A stretch of DNA of 64,000 nt, taken from the NCBI GenBank assembly GCA_029962745.1, contig CM057152.1, positions 24,463,766 to 24,527,765 on the forward strand, written 5' to 3'. The DNA is from Echinometra lucunter. Its lineage: Eukaryota > Echinodermata > Echinoidea > Camarodonta > Echinometridae. Of this stretch, positions 22,692 through 35,173 are shown in pieces. Position 1 is the first letter of the stretch; every line of letters starts with the position of its first letter. The notes beneath the pieces are model-generated. The model had not been told where the DNA came from. It saw nothing but the letters and a program-made list of their open reading frames with translations, and did no database searches. The position numbers and the translations under genes were made by a program.

Positions 22692-23729
22692 TTCGACCAC
22701 GCGTGGTCGAACTTTATGCCTCCGCCATTACCAGATCAGAAATAAATGGCACTTCATGTTGCTTTATTTTCATTTATACAATGACATCTTTGACCTTGAC
22801 CTTTGACCTTGTGACCCCCAAATCTAATGAGAGTATTGCCCTTTCCATATGCATACATGAGCCAAGTTTGTTCAACCGTCAAATGGTTACTGAGTTATCA
22901 CAAGAACAAACCATTTCTATGTACATAATGACCTCTATGACCTTTGACCCTTTGACCCTGAGACCCCAAAATCTAATCAGATCATTGTCCCTTCCATATG
23001 CATACCTGTGCCACGTTTGAGGTTGATCGGTCAAATGGTTGTTGAGTTATGGTGAAAACGAACCATTTCTATGTACATAATGACCACTATGACCTTGGAC
23101 CCTTTGACCTTGTGACCCCAAAATCTAATCAGATCATTGTCCCTTCCATGTGCATACATGAGCCAAGTTTGAAGCCAATCTGTCAAATGGTTCTTAAGTT
23201 ATCGCCGAGAACGAGCCATTTTTAAGTGTATTATTACCTCTATGACCTTGACCTTGACCTTGAGACTCCAAAATCTAATCAGATAATTGTCCCTCCCATA
23301 TGCATACCTGTGCCAAGTTTGAGGTTGATCGGTCAAATGGTTGTTGAGTTATGCTGAAAACGAACCATTTCTATGTACATAATGACCTCTATGACCTTTG
23401 ACCTTGTGACCCCAAAATCTAATCAGATCATTGTCCCTTCCATGTGCATACATGAGCCAAGTTTGAAGCCAATCTGTCAAATGGTTCGTAAGTTATCGCA
23501 AGAACAAGCCATTTTTATGTGTATTATTAGCTCTATGACCTTGACCTTTGACCTTGAGACTCCAAAATCTAATCAGATCATTGTCCCTCCCATATGCATA
23601 CACGAGTTAAGTTTGAAGTTGATCCGTCAAACGGTTCTTAAGTTATCGCGAGAACGAAAACGGGACGGACGGACGGACGACCCGAAAACATAATGCCTCC
23701 GGCAACCACCTACGGTGGGCGGAGGCATA
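22692..23729. repeat. TGACCTTTGACC tandem repeat element (6 units), intronic
   Basis: Starts at the perfect 20-nt palindrome TTCGACCACGCGTGGTCGAA and 'tatgcctccgcc'. It ends with (GGAC)n and 'cggcaaccacctacggtggg' then 'cggaggcata', so the ends are partly inverted. Units of about 145-150 bp each carry 'tctatgacctttgacc', 'ccaaaatctaatcagatcat', 'catgtgcatacatgagcc' and 'gtcaaatggtt'. The block lies between the second and third visible DMAC2-like exons. Contigs 2 and 3 have five units. Its open frames are artefacts. Confidence 0.9.
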
Positions 23730-24345
23730 AAAAATAGGAATTTTGTTATCTAGGCCATTATCTACTGGTAGTGTATCTAGTTTTAGATTAACTTGCCACA
23801 TGATTTCTTGGAGTGATATTCAGGCCTGGTTATATTACTAACATTCTAGGAGTAGAAGAATAGTGTAACATTAGATAGAATCACAAGATGCAAACTGATT
23901 TCCTTTCATACGAATAGTAATTATAATAGGCATTGGTTAAGATACTTGAATGTGAGCGAGCGCTACCAGGTGTTCAGTGTTTTAAAAATATTCTTTTAGT
24001 ATTAAAACTGACATAATTTGAATGATTGTATAATAGCTTTACCCAATATTGCATTTTATATGTTTTTTTTTTTTTTTTTCCAGATTGGAAATTATTTGGG
24101 GGAAGGGGGCAAAAACTTAAAAAAATTTCTAGGGGCAACTGCTCCCCCCCCCAATTGATGCCTCTGTTATGTACAATACATTATACAAAGGAAATCAAGT
24201 ACATGTTATATTTTATGTAGTAAAAAGAAACTGCCTGTGCAGAGATCATGAAGATGTATGTGTTGTAGATAGGCAGAGAATGAAGGACCAGGTATAGAAA
24301 GAAAAAGCTACAAATTAACAGAAAGACACACAGAGAGAAGAGATG

Positions 24346-24390
<45 letters not shown>

Positions 24391-25191
24391 GTGCACTCAC
24401 GTATGGCATTATGGGTATGTGCGGCCCTTAAGGCCCCCTTTTCACGCCTTGCCAGACATTCCAAAGCATATCTTTTTCATTGACCAACCCATTCCTATGG
24501 TACGGCAGTTGAAATCTCTTGTTCACTGGTTTAATCGCTCGTTCTGTAAGCCGAAATTATTTAGATCCCGTTCCCAAGCACAATGCTTCGGTCCGTCCTG
24601 AAAAATTTTCATTTCTGCACGATCATCGATGATCTTTTTTTTTAAAAAGAGATATCGCGATTTCAAAATTGGATGCCGCATCGGAATGAATTGGAAAGCG
24701 CGTAAAAGTTTCTAGGGTCTACTGTAAACACCTATGTATTGTACCAGTCAAGGCAGGAAGCTCCGTTGATCGAGTCGATACTGATCTTTGGAGCCCTCAG
24801 CTCGATCTACGGCTTGTCCTGAGGTGCAGGCCAGCGTTTCCATATTAAGGGAAATTTCGCAGAATTCTGGGAAATCAAAATGTTTTCCATGTAGTTTTCG
24901 CGAAATGAAAAAAGTCTGAGAAATTCGGGGGAAATGGGGAAATCCAAAAATTATGATGAATAAACACTTCCAATAATAAAATTACCCCAAATGAAGTAAT
25001 GAAGTAGATTTGCCTATTTTCATTTCAGGCGCTGGTTCTCAAGACGCCCATTTCATGTTAAATTCCAGTTCCCAAGACCCCCATTTGGAGAGGGCCATTT
25101 AGTTCTTAAGCTCCTCAGTTCATAAGCAACTTCAGTTCTTCAGGTATGGTTTCAGATTGGGGGCCACACACCCTACCCTTTCCAAATGTGA

Positions 25192-25230
<39 letters not shown>

Positions 25231-25339
25231 ATGTAACACAAATGTATAGGCAGTGTTGATGGAAAAATGAGTGGCATTGCATGGAACTTTCAACTTTAAT
25301 CATAATATCACCAGCAAGGACAAAAAAGTGTGTCTTTAC
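23730..25339. other. Intron of the DMAC2-like gene; homopolymer G and C tracts
   Basis: Holds a 39-nt G-run (24351-24389) and a 34-nt C-run (25195-25228). The matching tracts are 13 and 17 nt, and 21 and about 21 nt, in contigs 2 and 3. No coding sequence was recognised. The glycine-rich frame at 25115-25345 is a tract artefact. Confidence 0.6.
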
Positions 25340-25555
25340 CAACATCTACCATGCTGAACTGGTCAAGATCAGTTTCCTTTGGCATCAATGGCTAACCACA
25401 AACTGATCCCTCAGTTCATCAACTGGTAGTGATCCCTGTCTGATGTCTGCTTGGTGTACCACTTTCCATTTGTAAATTGGACTCTTGCCCCATTTTGACT
25501 AGCACATGGGTAACACCAACCTCAAGGCCAACTTTTGGATTGTGTCGATGACTCT
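25340..25555 (-). CDS. DMAC2/DMAC2L-like gene, second visible exon, contig 1 allele (indels)
   Basis: Corresponds to 59687-59904 but is 216 instead of 218 nt. Several single bases are lost or gained (for example 'tcgatgactc' versus 'tcgaatgactc'), breaking the frame. Splice borders are conserved. Confidence 0.75.
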
Positions 25556-26256
25556 CTGTCGAACAAAGAGTAAAGCTGTTACAAATCCTCTTTTTTTTGT
25601 TGCTTATTTCACCTCACATGTATTGTGAGATACATCCCAAATTTGCAGGGGGCAAAAAAGAACCAAATGAAAGAAAGGAAAATCTTTAAACATAAAGTAA
25701 ACATAAAGTTTTAATATATTATACTGTATTTATAATGAAAGTTCAATTCTGCGCCGATTTTCCACAATGAAAGTGTAGTGGCCTATGTACAATGGAAGAT
25801 TATAACAATTCCATTTTGGAATAAATATAATATCAAAACTGAGACAAAATTACCCACCACCCCCTCCCCAAAAAAACAAAAACAAAAAACAAAAACAAAA
25901 ACAAAAACCAAAACCAAACAACAAAACAAAACAAACAAAACAAAAATTGAAATTATTTTTCATCACAAAATTAAACAGTTTGAATCTAGATTATGATGAC
26001 TTGTGTGTCCTGCCCACCTGTAGGTGTCAAGCATTGACTCATGTGTCACGACAGATTAATGATATCTTGTGGAATAAGAAACCTTGTTGAATTTCTCAAA
26101 ATCCAAAATTGTTTGGTACCATGCATGACTGATTTATCAAGATGAAGAATGAATCAAGAAGCACTGATACCACACACTTGTCCTCATAAAATCATATAAT
26201 ATATCAGACAAATTTACTTCCTTTGTAGCACAGTAACTAAAGGTTGAGTTACTCAC

Positions 26257-26412
26257 AGTTTCACATTTTCGACCATGCATGCTGTATTTTCTTCTTTGCT
26301 ATGAACCAGAGTGACATGTTCCTACAAAGAGCAATTCTTGGTCCCCATCACCATAGCTGGCTTGAAAGTCACACACTGAACCAACCTCCCCACTACATCT
26401 GTGGCTTGCTGT
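26257..26412 (-). CDS. DMAC2/DMAC2L-like gene, first visible exon, contig 1 allele (indels)
   Basis: Matches 60585-60740 and has the same length, 156 nt, but with compensating indels ('tttcgacc' versus 'tttcagacc'; 'gtccccatc' versus 'gtcccatc') that shift the frame between them. The donor (GTGAGT) and acceptor (CTGCAG) are conserved. Confidence 0.7.
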
Positions 26413-27059
26413 CTGCAGAAACAGGCACAGTTGTAACTAAGTCTGGACTAGAATATTGAAAATGTTCAAGAATTAAAATCAGTATTCATTTCACAAAACT
26501 GTAATTGATGACAGAAGCAAAAATTTAAAAAAAAAGTTTACAAAAAAAATGCAATCTAATTATTTCTCTAAGGATATCATGAATATATATTTTCATTATA
26601 TGAATTTATGCTGTCAAATCAATCCAAAGTATTTTGAATAGAAACAATTGCTATAAAAACAAATTATAGTCTAGACTACGTGAAGTCTGATGATTTTATG
26701 CATACATATTGCTTACCATTTTAAGTATGAGGAAGGAAGCAGAATTGTTTCTTGTTTAATTCAGGTCAACTTGATATCTGTAGAACAATCTTGAGTATTG
26801 TAGTTTGGGGGGGGGGGTGGGGTTTAATTTATTGTTATTTGATAAAATGATAATTTTATCAATAATTTTAAACTGTGAAAATTGTATTGCCTTCTCAAAA
26901 GCAGTAAAATAACATTTCAGCATCATGCAAACACAAATCATAGCATCCCCTTGCTGGGTATAAATGTACACCATTAACAATTATGCATATTTAATAAGCT
27001 GTACCTCTGCCCTTTGACCCTTACATGTACATACTAAATAACATTACCACCTTACCTTA
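26413..27059. other. Non-coding upstream of the first visible DMAC2-like exon
   Basis: AT-rich, with a G-run near 26808-26817. No start exon was recognised. Confidence 0.5.
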
Positions 27060-27388
27060 CCCATTCGTGACAGAGGGTCCACATTTTGTGGTTTGGTCTA
27101 ATAACTTTTGATGCAGAACCTTAAATATTATACCAAATACATCAGCAGAAGAGCAAAAATCTACACATATTGTGCCCAATTTCGTTGCATCAATATTTTT
27201 GTTTGATGCTGAATTTTTTTAAAAAGAGATAAGCATTAAAATCCTTAAATTGGCTATGGGATGAAAATGTTAAATTACCGTTTTTCCCTGCAACTGGCAA
27301 CTTTATGACTTCTCATCATACATTCTGTCAATTTATATTTATTTCAACACATGATGTCTTAAAAGAAAAATGTAGCAATAAAAGAAAA
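27060..27388. mobile_element. piggyBac-like MITE, truncated by the assembly gap
   Basis: Left terminal repeat CCCATTCGTGACAG at 27060-27073. The right end is lost in the N-run. The full element is visible at 61389-61796. Confidence 0.75.
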
Positions 27389-27888
27389 NNNNNNNNNNNN
27401 NNNNNNNNNNNNNNNNNNNNNNNNNNNNNNNNNNNNNNNNNNNNNNNNNNNNNNNNNNNNNNNNNNNNNNNNNNNNNNNNNNNNNNNNNNNNNNNNNNNN
27501 NNNNNNNNNNNNNNNNNNNNNNNNNNNNNNNNNNNNNNNNNNNNNNNNNNNNNNNNNNNNNNNNNNNNNNNNNNNNNNNNNNNNNNNNNNNNNNNNNNNN
27601 NNNNNNNNNNNNNNNNNNNNNNNNNNNNNNNNNNNNNNNNNNNNNNNNNNNNNNNNNNNNNNNNNNNNNNNNNNNNNNNNNNNNNNNNNNNNNNNNNNNN
27701 NNNNNNNNNNNNNNNNNNNNNNNNNNNNNNNNNNNNNNNNNNNNNNNNNNNNNNNNNNNNNNNNNNNNNNNNNNNNNNNNNNNNNNNNNNNNNNNNNNNN
27801 NNNNNNNNNNNNNNNNNNNNNNNNNNNNNNNNNNNNNNNNNNNNNNNNNNNNNNNNNNNNNNNNNNNNNNNNNNNNNNNNNNNNNNNN
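27389..27888. other. Assembly gap of exactly 500 N
   Basis: Exactly 500 N, the same length as the second gap, so it is a scaffolding placeholder of unknown true size. Open frames crossing it are meaningless. Confidence 0.99.
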
Positions 27889-28054
27889 TAAAAAAATTCA
27901 GCATCAAACAACAAAATATTGATGCAACGAAATTGGGAACAATATGTGTAGATTTTTTGGCTCTTTCTGCTGATGTATTTGGTATAATATTTAGGGTTCT
28001 GCATCAAAAGTTATTAGACCAAACCACAAAATGTGGACCCTCTGTCACGAATGG
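27889..28054. mobile_element. piggyBac-like MITE, partial, contig 2
   Basis: Reverse-complement end with CTGTCACGAATGGG at 28041-28054 followed by 'taag'. Contig 3 has 'ttaag' on the same strand, so one T of the TTAA target site is missing here. The other end is lost in the gap. Confidence 0.7.
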
Positions 28055-28706
28055 GTAAGCGTGGTAATGTTATTTAGTATGTACATGTAAGGGTCAAAGG
28101 GCAGAGGTTACAGCTTATTAAATATGCATAATTTGTTAATGGTGTACATTTATACCCAGCAAGGGGATGCTATGATTGTGTTTGCATGATGCTGAAATGT
28201 TATTTTACTGCTTTTGAGAAGGCAATACAATTTTCACAGTTTAAAATTATTGATAAAATTATCATTTTATCAAATAACAATAAATTGAACCCCACCCCCC
28301 CCCCCAACTACAATACTCAAGATTGTTCTACAGATATCAAGTTGACCTGAATTAAACAAGAAACAGTTCTGCTTCCTTCCTCATACTTAAAATGGTAAGC
28401 AATATGTATGCATAAATCATCAGACTTCACGTAGTCTAGACTATAATTTGTTTTTATAGCAATTTGTTTCTATTCAAAATACTTTGGATTGATTTTGACA
28501 GCATCAATTCATAAATGAAATATTATATTCATGATACTCCTTAGAGAAATAATTAGATTGCATTTTTTTTTTGTAACTTTTTTTTTAAATTTTTTGCTTC
28601 TGTCATCAATTACAGTTTGTGTGAAATGAATACTGATTTTAATTCTTGAACATTTTCAATATTTCTAGTCCAGGACTTTAGTTACAATTGCCTTGCTGTT
28701 TCGCAG

Positions 28707-28866
28707 ACAGCAAGCCCCAGATGTAGTTGGGGGAGGTTGGTTCAGTGTGGACTTTCAAGCCAGCTATGGTTGATGGGACCAAGAATTGCTCTTTGTAGGA
28801 ACATGGTCACTCTGGTTTCATAGCAAAGAAGAAAATACAGCATGCATGGTCTGAAAATGTGAAACT
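28707..28866 (+). CDS. DMAC2/DMAC2L-like gene, first visible exon, contig 2 allele (indels)
   Basis: 160 nt against 156 in contig 3. Extra bases at 'gttgggggagg', 'atggttgatg', 'acatggtcac' and 'ctggtttcat', plus the loss in 'gtgtgg', break the frame. The exon lies about 0.8 kb from the contig end, where errors cluster. Acceptor 'tcgcag' and donor 'GTGAGT' remain. Confidence 0.7.
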
Positions 28867-29231
28867 GTGAGTTACTCAACCTTTAGTTACTGTGCTACAA
28901 AGGAAGTAAATTTGTCATGATATATGATTTTATGAGACAAGTGTGTATCAGTGCTTCTTGATTCATTCTTCATCTTGATAAAATACAGTCATGCATGGTA
29001 CCAAACAATTTGGATTTTGAGAAATTCAACAAGGTTTTCTTATTCCCAAGATATCATTAATCTGTCGTGACACATGAGTCAATGCTTGACACCTACAGGT
29101 GGGCAGGAACACACAAGTCATCATAATCTAGATTCAAACTGTTTAATTTTGTGATGAAAAATAATTTCAATTTTTTTTGTTTTGTTTGTTTTGTTTTGTT
29201 TGGTTTGGGTTTTTGGTTTTTTTTTTTTTTT

Positions 29232-29262
<31 letters not shown>

Positions 29263-29551
29263 GGGTATTTTTGTCTGTTTTGATATTATATTTATTCCAA
29301 AATGGAATTCTTATAATCTCCAATTGTAATAGGCCTACATTTCATTGAAAAGGCACAGAAATTGAACTTCATTATAAATACAGTATAATTATTAAACCTT
29401 TTATGTTTACTTTATGTTTAAAGATTTTCCTTTCTTTCATTTTGGTTCTTTTTTCCCCCTGCAAATTTGGGATGTATCTCACAATACATGTGAGGTGAAA
29501 TAAGCAACAAAAAAGAGGATTTGTAACAGCTTTACTCTTTTGTTCGAACAG

Positions 29552-29769
29552 AGAGTCATTCGACACAATCCAAAAGTTTGGCCTTGAGGTTGGTGTTACC
29601 CATGTGCTAGTCAAAATGGGGGCAAGAGTCCAGTTTACAAATGGAAAGTGGTACACCAAGCAGGACATCAGACAGGGATCACTACCAGTTGATGAACTGA
29701 GGGATCAGTTTGTGTTAGCCATTGATGCCAAGGAAACTGATCTTGACCAGTTCAGCATGGTAGATGTTG
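29552..29769 (+). CDS. DMAC2/DMAC2L-like gene, second visible exon, contig 2 allele
   Basis: 218 nt, intact, with acceptor 'cgaacag' and donor 'GTAAAG'. It encodes ESFDTIQKFGLEVGVTHVLV, then KMGARVQFTNGKWYTKQD, then LPVDELRDQFVLAIDAKET. This is the family's conserved entry to the LRR region: a hydrophobic 'W/HVL..GA.V.F....W...D...LP.......+.IDA..T' block. Confidence 0.85.
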
Positions 29770-31350
29770 GTAAAGACACACTTTTTTGTCCTTGCTGTGA
29801 TATTATGATTAAAGTTGAAAGTTCCATGCAAATGCACCTCATTTTTCCATCAACACTGCCTATACATTTGTGTTACATCCGGGGGGGGGGGGGGGGGGGG
29901 GACTCACATTTGGAAAGGGTAGGGGATTGTGTGGCCCCCCCAATCTGAAACCATACCCTGAAGAACTGAAGTTGCTTATGAACTGAGGAGCTTAAGAACT
30001 AAATGGCCCCTCTCCAAATGGGGGTCTTGTGGGAACTGGAATTTAACATGAAATGGGCATCTTGAGAAACCAACGCCTGAAATGAAAATAGGCAAATCTA
30101 CTTCATACTTCATTTTGGGGTAATTTTATTATTGGAAGTGTTTATTCATCATAATTTTTGGATTTCCCCATTCCCCCGAATTTCTCAGACTTTTTTATTT
30201 CGCGAAAACTACATGGAAAACATTTTGATTTTCCCAGAATTCTGGAAATTCCCTTAATATGGAAAGCTGGCCTTGCACCTCAGACAAGCCGTAGATCGAG
30301 CTGAGGGCTCCAAAGATCAGTATCGACTCGATCAACGGAGCTTCCTGCCTTGACTGGTACAATACATAGGTGTTTACAGTAGACCTAGAAACTTTTACGG
30401 CTTTCCAATTCATTCCGATGCGGCATCCAATTTTGAAATCGCGATATCTCTTTTTAAAAAAAAGATCATCAATGATCGTGCAAGGAAATTGAAAATGTTC
30501 AGGACGGACCGAAGCATTGTGCTTGGGAACGGGGATCTAAATAATTTTCGGGCTTACAGAACGAGCGATTTAAACCAGTGAACAAGAGGATTTCAACTGC
30601 GTACCATAGGAATGGGTTGGTCAATTGAAAAAGATTATGCTTTGGAATGTCTGGCAAGGCGGTGAAAAGGGGGCCTTAAGGGCCGCACATACCCATACTG
30701 CCATACGTGAGTGCCTTCCCCCCCCCCCCCGGTGACATCTCTTCTCTCTGTGTGTCTTTCTGTTAATTGTAGCTTTTTCTTTCTATACCTGGTCCTTCAT
30801 TCTCTGCCTATCTACAACACATACATCTTCATGATCTCTGCACAGGCAGTTCTTTTTACTACATAAAATATAACATGTACTTGATTTCCTTTGTATAATG
30901 TATTGTACATAACAGAGGCATCAATTGGGGGGGGGGGAGCAGTTGCCCCTAGAAATTTTTTTTAATTTTTTGCCCCCTTCCCCCAAATAATTTCCAATTC
31001 TGGAAAAAAAAAAAAAAAACATATAAAATGCAATATTGGGTAAGCTATTATACAATCATTCAAATTATGTCAGTTTAATACTAAAAGAATATTTTTAAAA
31101 CACTGAACACCTGGTAGCGCTCGCTCACATTCAAGTATCTTAACCAATGCCTATTATAATTACTATTCGTATGAAAGGAAATCAGTTTGCATCTTGTGAT
31201 TCTATCTAATGTTACACTATTCTTCTACTCCTAGAATGTTAGTAATATAACCAGGCCTGAATATCACTCCAAGAAATCATGTGGCAAGTTAATCTAAAAC
31301 TAGATACACTACCAGTAGATAATGGCCTAGATAACAAAATTCCTATTTTT
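29770..31350. other. Intron of the DMAC2-like gene, contig 2 allele
   Basis: Mirror of 23730-25339, with shorter G/C tracts (about 21 nt at 29880-29900 and 13 nt at 30718-30730). No coding sequence recognised. Confidence 0.6.
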
Positions 31351-32250
31351 TATGCCTCCGCCCACCGTAGGTGGTTGCCGGAGGCATTATGTTTTCGGGT
31401 CGTCCGTCCGTCCGTCCGTCCGTCCGTCCCGTTTTCGTTCTCGCGATAACTTAAGAACCGTTTGACGGATCAACTTCAAACTTAACTCGTGTATGCATAT
31501 GGGAGGGGCAATGATCTGATTAGATTTTGGAGTCTCAAGGTCAAAGGTCAAGGTCATAGAGCTAATAATACACATAAAAATGGCTTGTTCTTGCGATAAC
31601 TTAAGAACCATTTGACAAGATTGGCCTTCAAACTTGGCTCATGTATGCACATGGAAGGGACAATGATCTGATTAGATTTTGGGGTCACAAGGTCAAAGGT
31701 CAAAGGTCATAGAGGTCATTATGTACATAGAAATGGTTCGTTTTCAGCATAACTCAACAACCATTTGACCGATCAACCTCAAACTTGGCACAGGTATGCA
31801 TATGGGAGGGACAATTATCTGATTAGATTTTGGAGTCTCAAGGTCAAAGGTCAAGGTCATAGAGGTAATAATACACTTAAAAATGGCTCGTTCTCGCGAT
31901 AACTTAAGAACCATTTTGACAGATTGGCTTTAAACTTGGCTCATGTATGCACATGGAAGGGACAATGATCTGATTAGATTTTGGGGTCTCAAGGTCAAAG
32001 GTCATAGAGGTCATTATGTACATAGAAATGGTTTGTTCTTGTGATAACTCAGTAACCATTTGACGGTTGAACAAACTTGGCTCATGTATGCATATGGAAA
32101 GGGCAATACTCTCATTAGATTTGGGGGTCACAAGGTCAAAGGTCAAGGTCAAAGATGTCATTGTATAAATGAAAATAAAGCAACATGAAGTGCCATTTAT
32201 TTCTGATCTGGTAATGGCGGAGGCATAAAGTTCGACCACGCGTGGTCGAA
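31351..32250. repeat. TGACCTTTGACC tandem repeat element (5 units), contig 2
   Basis: Reverse-complement copy of 22692-23729 with one unit fewer and a longer (GGAC)n. The perfect palindrome is at 32231-32250. AGGTCAAAGGTCA direct repeats are dense (for example about 31690-31712). Confidence 0.9.
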
Positions 32251-32412
32251 GATTCATCTAGTTTTCTCTTGCTCACTCCCTACTCTACCTTTTTTATTTG
32301 TTAATTTTGTTGTCACTTTTGGACAGCAAAGGAGGGGTGCCAGATGCTCAGGAAATCATTGAACTGATTACTTGTTACTTAGGCCAAACATTTTCTTTTT
32401 CATTTTGTACAG

Positions 32413-32576
32413 TGAAGTTATCTGAAGTGAAGTATTTAAGTCTTGAAGGATGTGGTTTAATTGATGATCACTGCCTCGCAAGCCTTGTACATTTAAGAGA
32501 CACCCTCACACATCTTAATATTAACAACTGTGAGCAAGTCACTGGAAAATGGCATAGCAGCACTACACAAACTGAG
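32413..32576 (+). CDS. DMAC2/DMAC2L-like gene, LRR exon, contig 2 allele (one insertion)
   Basis: 164 nt against 163. An extra G ('cactggaaaatgg' versus 'cactgaaaatgg') shifts the frame after NNCEQVT. It carries the SEVKYL and GIAALH residues shared with contig 3. Confidence 0.8.
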
Positions 32577-33032
32577 GTAATAGTCTGCTTATGTGCCAAT
32601 AAATGCTCTCTGTTGCTAAAATTTAGTGATGTTTAAGTAACCTGTAAAACATTTAGTCTGCTCCTGCTGTTGATATTTAGTATGCTGGAGGAAAAAGCAT
32701 GTAAGTATTACAAGGGGGAAAATGCTTTTGTGAATCTTCATAGCTACTTGTATTGCCAGTGGATGTCATTGATATAATATGATGCTTGCTGTTATGACTT
32801 GAAATTCTTACCTTTCTGAAGATTAATTAAAGAAAAATGTAGGTGATGGCATATACATCTATTTTTTCTTGCATATATTCAGTAGATTTGATATAAAGAA
32901 CTATATAATTCTCTAATTTCTTGTCCTAATGTGAAGGATGCATGTAATTGGCCAAATACCTATATCATTGAAATAAGTTATCTTGGAATATATTTTGTGT
33001 TTCAGAAACAATTTTTTCTATTATGTATACAG

Positions 33033-33340
33033 GAATCTAGAGAGGCTGAATATGAACAACATGCAGAATGTCAGCTTTGCTCCTCTGGTTGCTGTTATGC
33101 TGGAGGATGTGTTGCCACGATTACGCATCAGCCTTGTCACCAAACATGTGGATAAATATGTGGAGGAGGCCAAAAAGAGGAACTCAGATAATAGAAGAGC
33201 ACAGAAAACAAGCAGGACTTGACCGGTCAATCCAAGATGATCTTGCAGATTTGAGGAATAGGATTAGGGGGGGAGTTAACAGTGATGAAAGACATGTACA
33301 AGAGAGATTCAGGAAGCAAAATGGAGAAGTAAAGACATAA
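33033..33340 (+). CDS. DMAC2/DMAC2L-like gene, terminal coding exon, contig 2 allele (one insertion)
   Basis: 308 nt against 307. An extra A in 'gccaaaaagagg' shifts the frame within the charged tail. Acceptor 'tatacag'; the original TAA is at 33338-33340. Confidence 0.8.
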
Positions 33341-34122
33341 GGATTGTGAGATCATGCTTTAGGAACGCTATCTTCTTCCACTTGCCTCTGTGATACACGT
33401 TGCACCATGTACTCTCAAAATGATATTTAGGATGCAGACACTTTAAAGCTTGAAAACATCATTTGTTTTCTCATGTTCCATATTTTGGCACTTCCGAACA
33501 GAACTGAACCTAATCATCTGGTTCAGCTGTTCGATAATTCAGTAAAATAATTAGACGTGTTAGGAGGCGCAAATGAATTGGTCTTTTACTGAAAAAAACA
33601 AGTGGTCTGTGGATAAGTTTTAAAGCAAATCTCATTGGCAATAGAGAGGAATAATTAGTTGTAAAAATCGGCGACTGCTTTTCAGTTCACCATTATATCC
33701 AACGTCGATATGACCGTCATTGGGGGGAAAGAGCTGATTCATCAATTTAATTAATAATTAATAATGACAACCAAACAAAATTAATTTCACTGTTAGGAGC
33801 AGAATGATTCAAGTCACGATCAGTGTTTATAATCCACTTTTCCCACTTTGTGGGGTTAGACCATCGATCTCTACCAGTGGATAAAGCAATGCCCTCTACG
33901 TTTGATGTGATAGGTCACCATATTTGGGCTCATAGAAAAATGCCGCTGCTGTACGGTTTTTTAAATACAATTGTATGCTTTTTAGCATCAAATAATTTAG
34001 CATTGTGAAGTCTTTTCCACAAATTAACTGCAAAATCAGGCAAAACAAGTGTTCCCTTACAAGTTATAAGGGTGATTTAATGTGACATCAGTATAATGTC
34101 TTTTTTAGATAAAAAAATCATA
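33341..34122. other. Non-coding 3' flank, contig 2
   Basis: Mirror of 20801-21603 carrying the contig 3-type sequence 'ttaattaataattaataatg'. No gene recognised. Confidence 0.5.
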
Positions 34123-34759
34123 TTATTTACATGTATCTTTCGCGTAGGAGTCCATTGGAATCGTACACAAGACGATGTCCCATGCTGTGTAGGGCTCGTA
34201 ATTTTGGTTGTGCGGCTGCATCAACTGCTCGCATAGAACCGTGCATATGATGCTATATCCAGGTGGTAGATATGGATGAGTTGAAAAGTTCATTTCCTTG
34301 AAAGCTGTTCTCCATGCCCTCCTATCAAGTGGGTCTATGTGGGAGAAGTCAGACGCTGTTATGTCTTTCTTGATCGTTTCCCAGCATGTCATATGGGGTC
34401 TCCCACGTGGTTTCCTGCCAGGAACTGTTAAGTTGAAGGCTTTCTGGAGCCAGTGGGTTTCTTCTCTCCTAATCACATGTGCATAACACCTCAGCCTGCA
34501 CATCCATCTAACCACTCTCATCTCTGCCTTTCGATGCACTGAATGCTGAACAGTTTCATAGTCCACGTCTCGTAACCATAGATCATGCATTTCTGCACAC
34601 AGGCATCATAGACCAGAATTTTACTTTTAGTGGGGATGCTCTTGGAGTGAGGAAGGGAGAGTTCACGAAAGGTTTTTCATGCACAGTGGCTCCTTGCAGT
34701 CGCAGCTGCTTTCTCACCTCCTCTGGCAGCTAACATATTACCAAGGTAGCAGAACTTTT
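34123..34759 (-). pseudogene. RTE-like LINE C-terminal fragment, contig 2 allele
   Basis: A 155-residue open frame (34123-34590) includes KAEMRVVRWMCRLRCYAHVI, RREETHWLQKAFNLTVPGRK and PRGRPHMTCWETIKKDI. This is the RTE-type 'RM.RWM ... GHV.R ... GRGRP..TW....' tail. The upstream FCYLGNMLAARGG block is in another frame. It ends with ordinary sequence and lacks any RT core. Confidence 0.8.
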
Positions 34760-34779
34760 TGTTTTGTTTGTATTTCATT

Positions 34780-35173
34780 ATTCTTGAAGACAGTGTGACA
34801 ATATTATTTTCATCCAATAAAGAATCATTCGTAAAATCAATCGTCGTACATGTGCTTCCTGATTCTTGAAAACAATCTGCCGATTTTATTATCGTTTGGT
34901 GAAGAATATATGGGTCAGGTAAACAGAATCATCTGCTCTTTTTTAGCACTGCATAATTCTTGAAGATGATGCATCAATTTTAACATTGTTTGATGAAGAA
35001 TATAGATGCGTCACATACAACATATCATCTGCTGTTTGTGTACATTGCATAACTTCTGAAGACAATGCAAAGATTTTATTACCATTGTTCAGTGAAGATT
35101 ACGGATACATGACGTAAACTAAATCATCTGCTCTTCGCTTGCGTTTCATAATTCTTGAAGACGATGTGCCGAT
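34780..35173. repeat. Minisatellite, contig 2 allele
   Basis: Reverse-complement copy of 19760-20160 with the same 84-103-bp units. Confidence 0.8.

Noticed and set aside
27305..28007. Long open frames across the first N-run
   Set aside because: They consist almost wholly of X from the gap; the same holds for 50940-51646.
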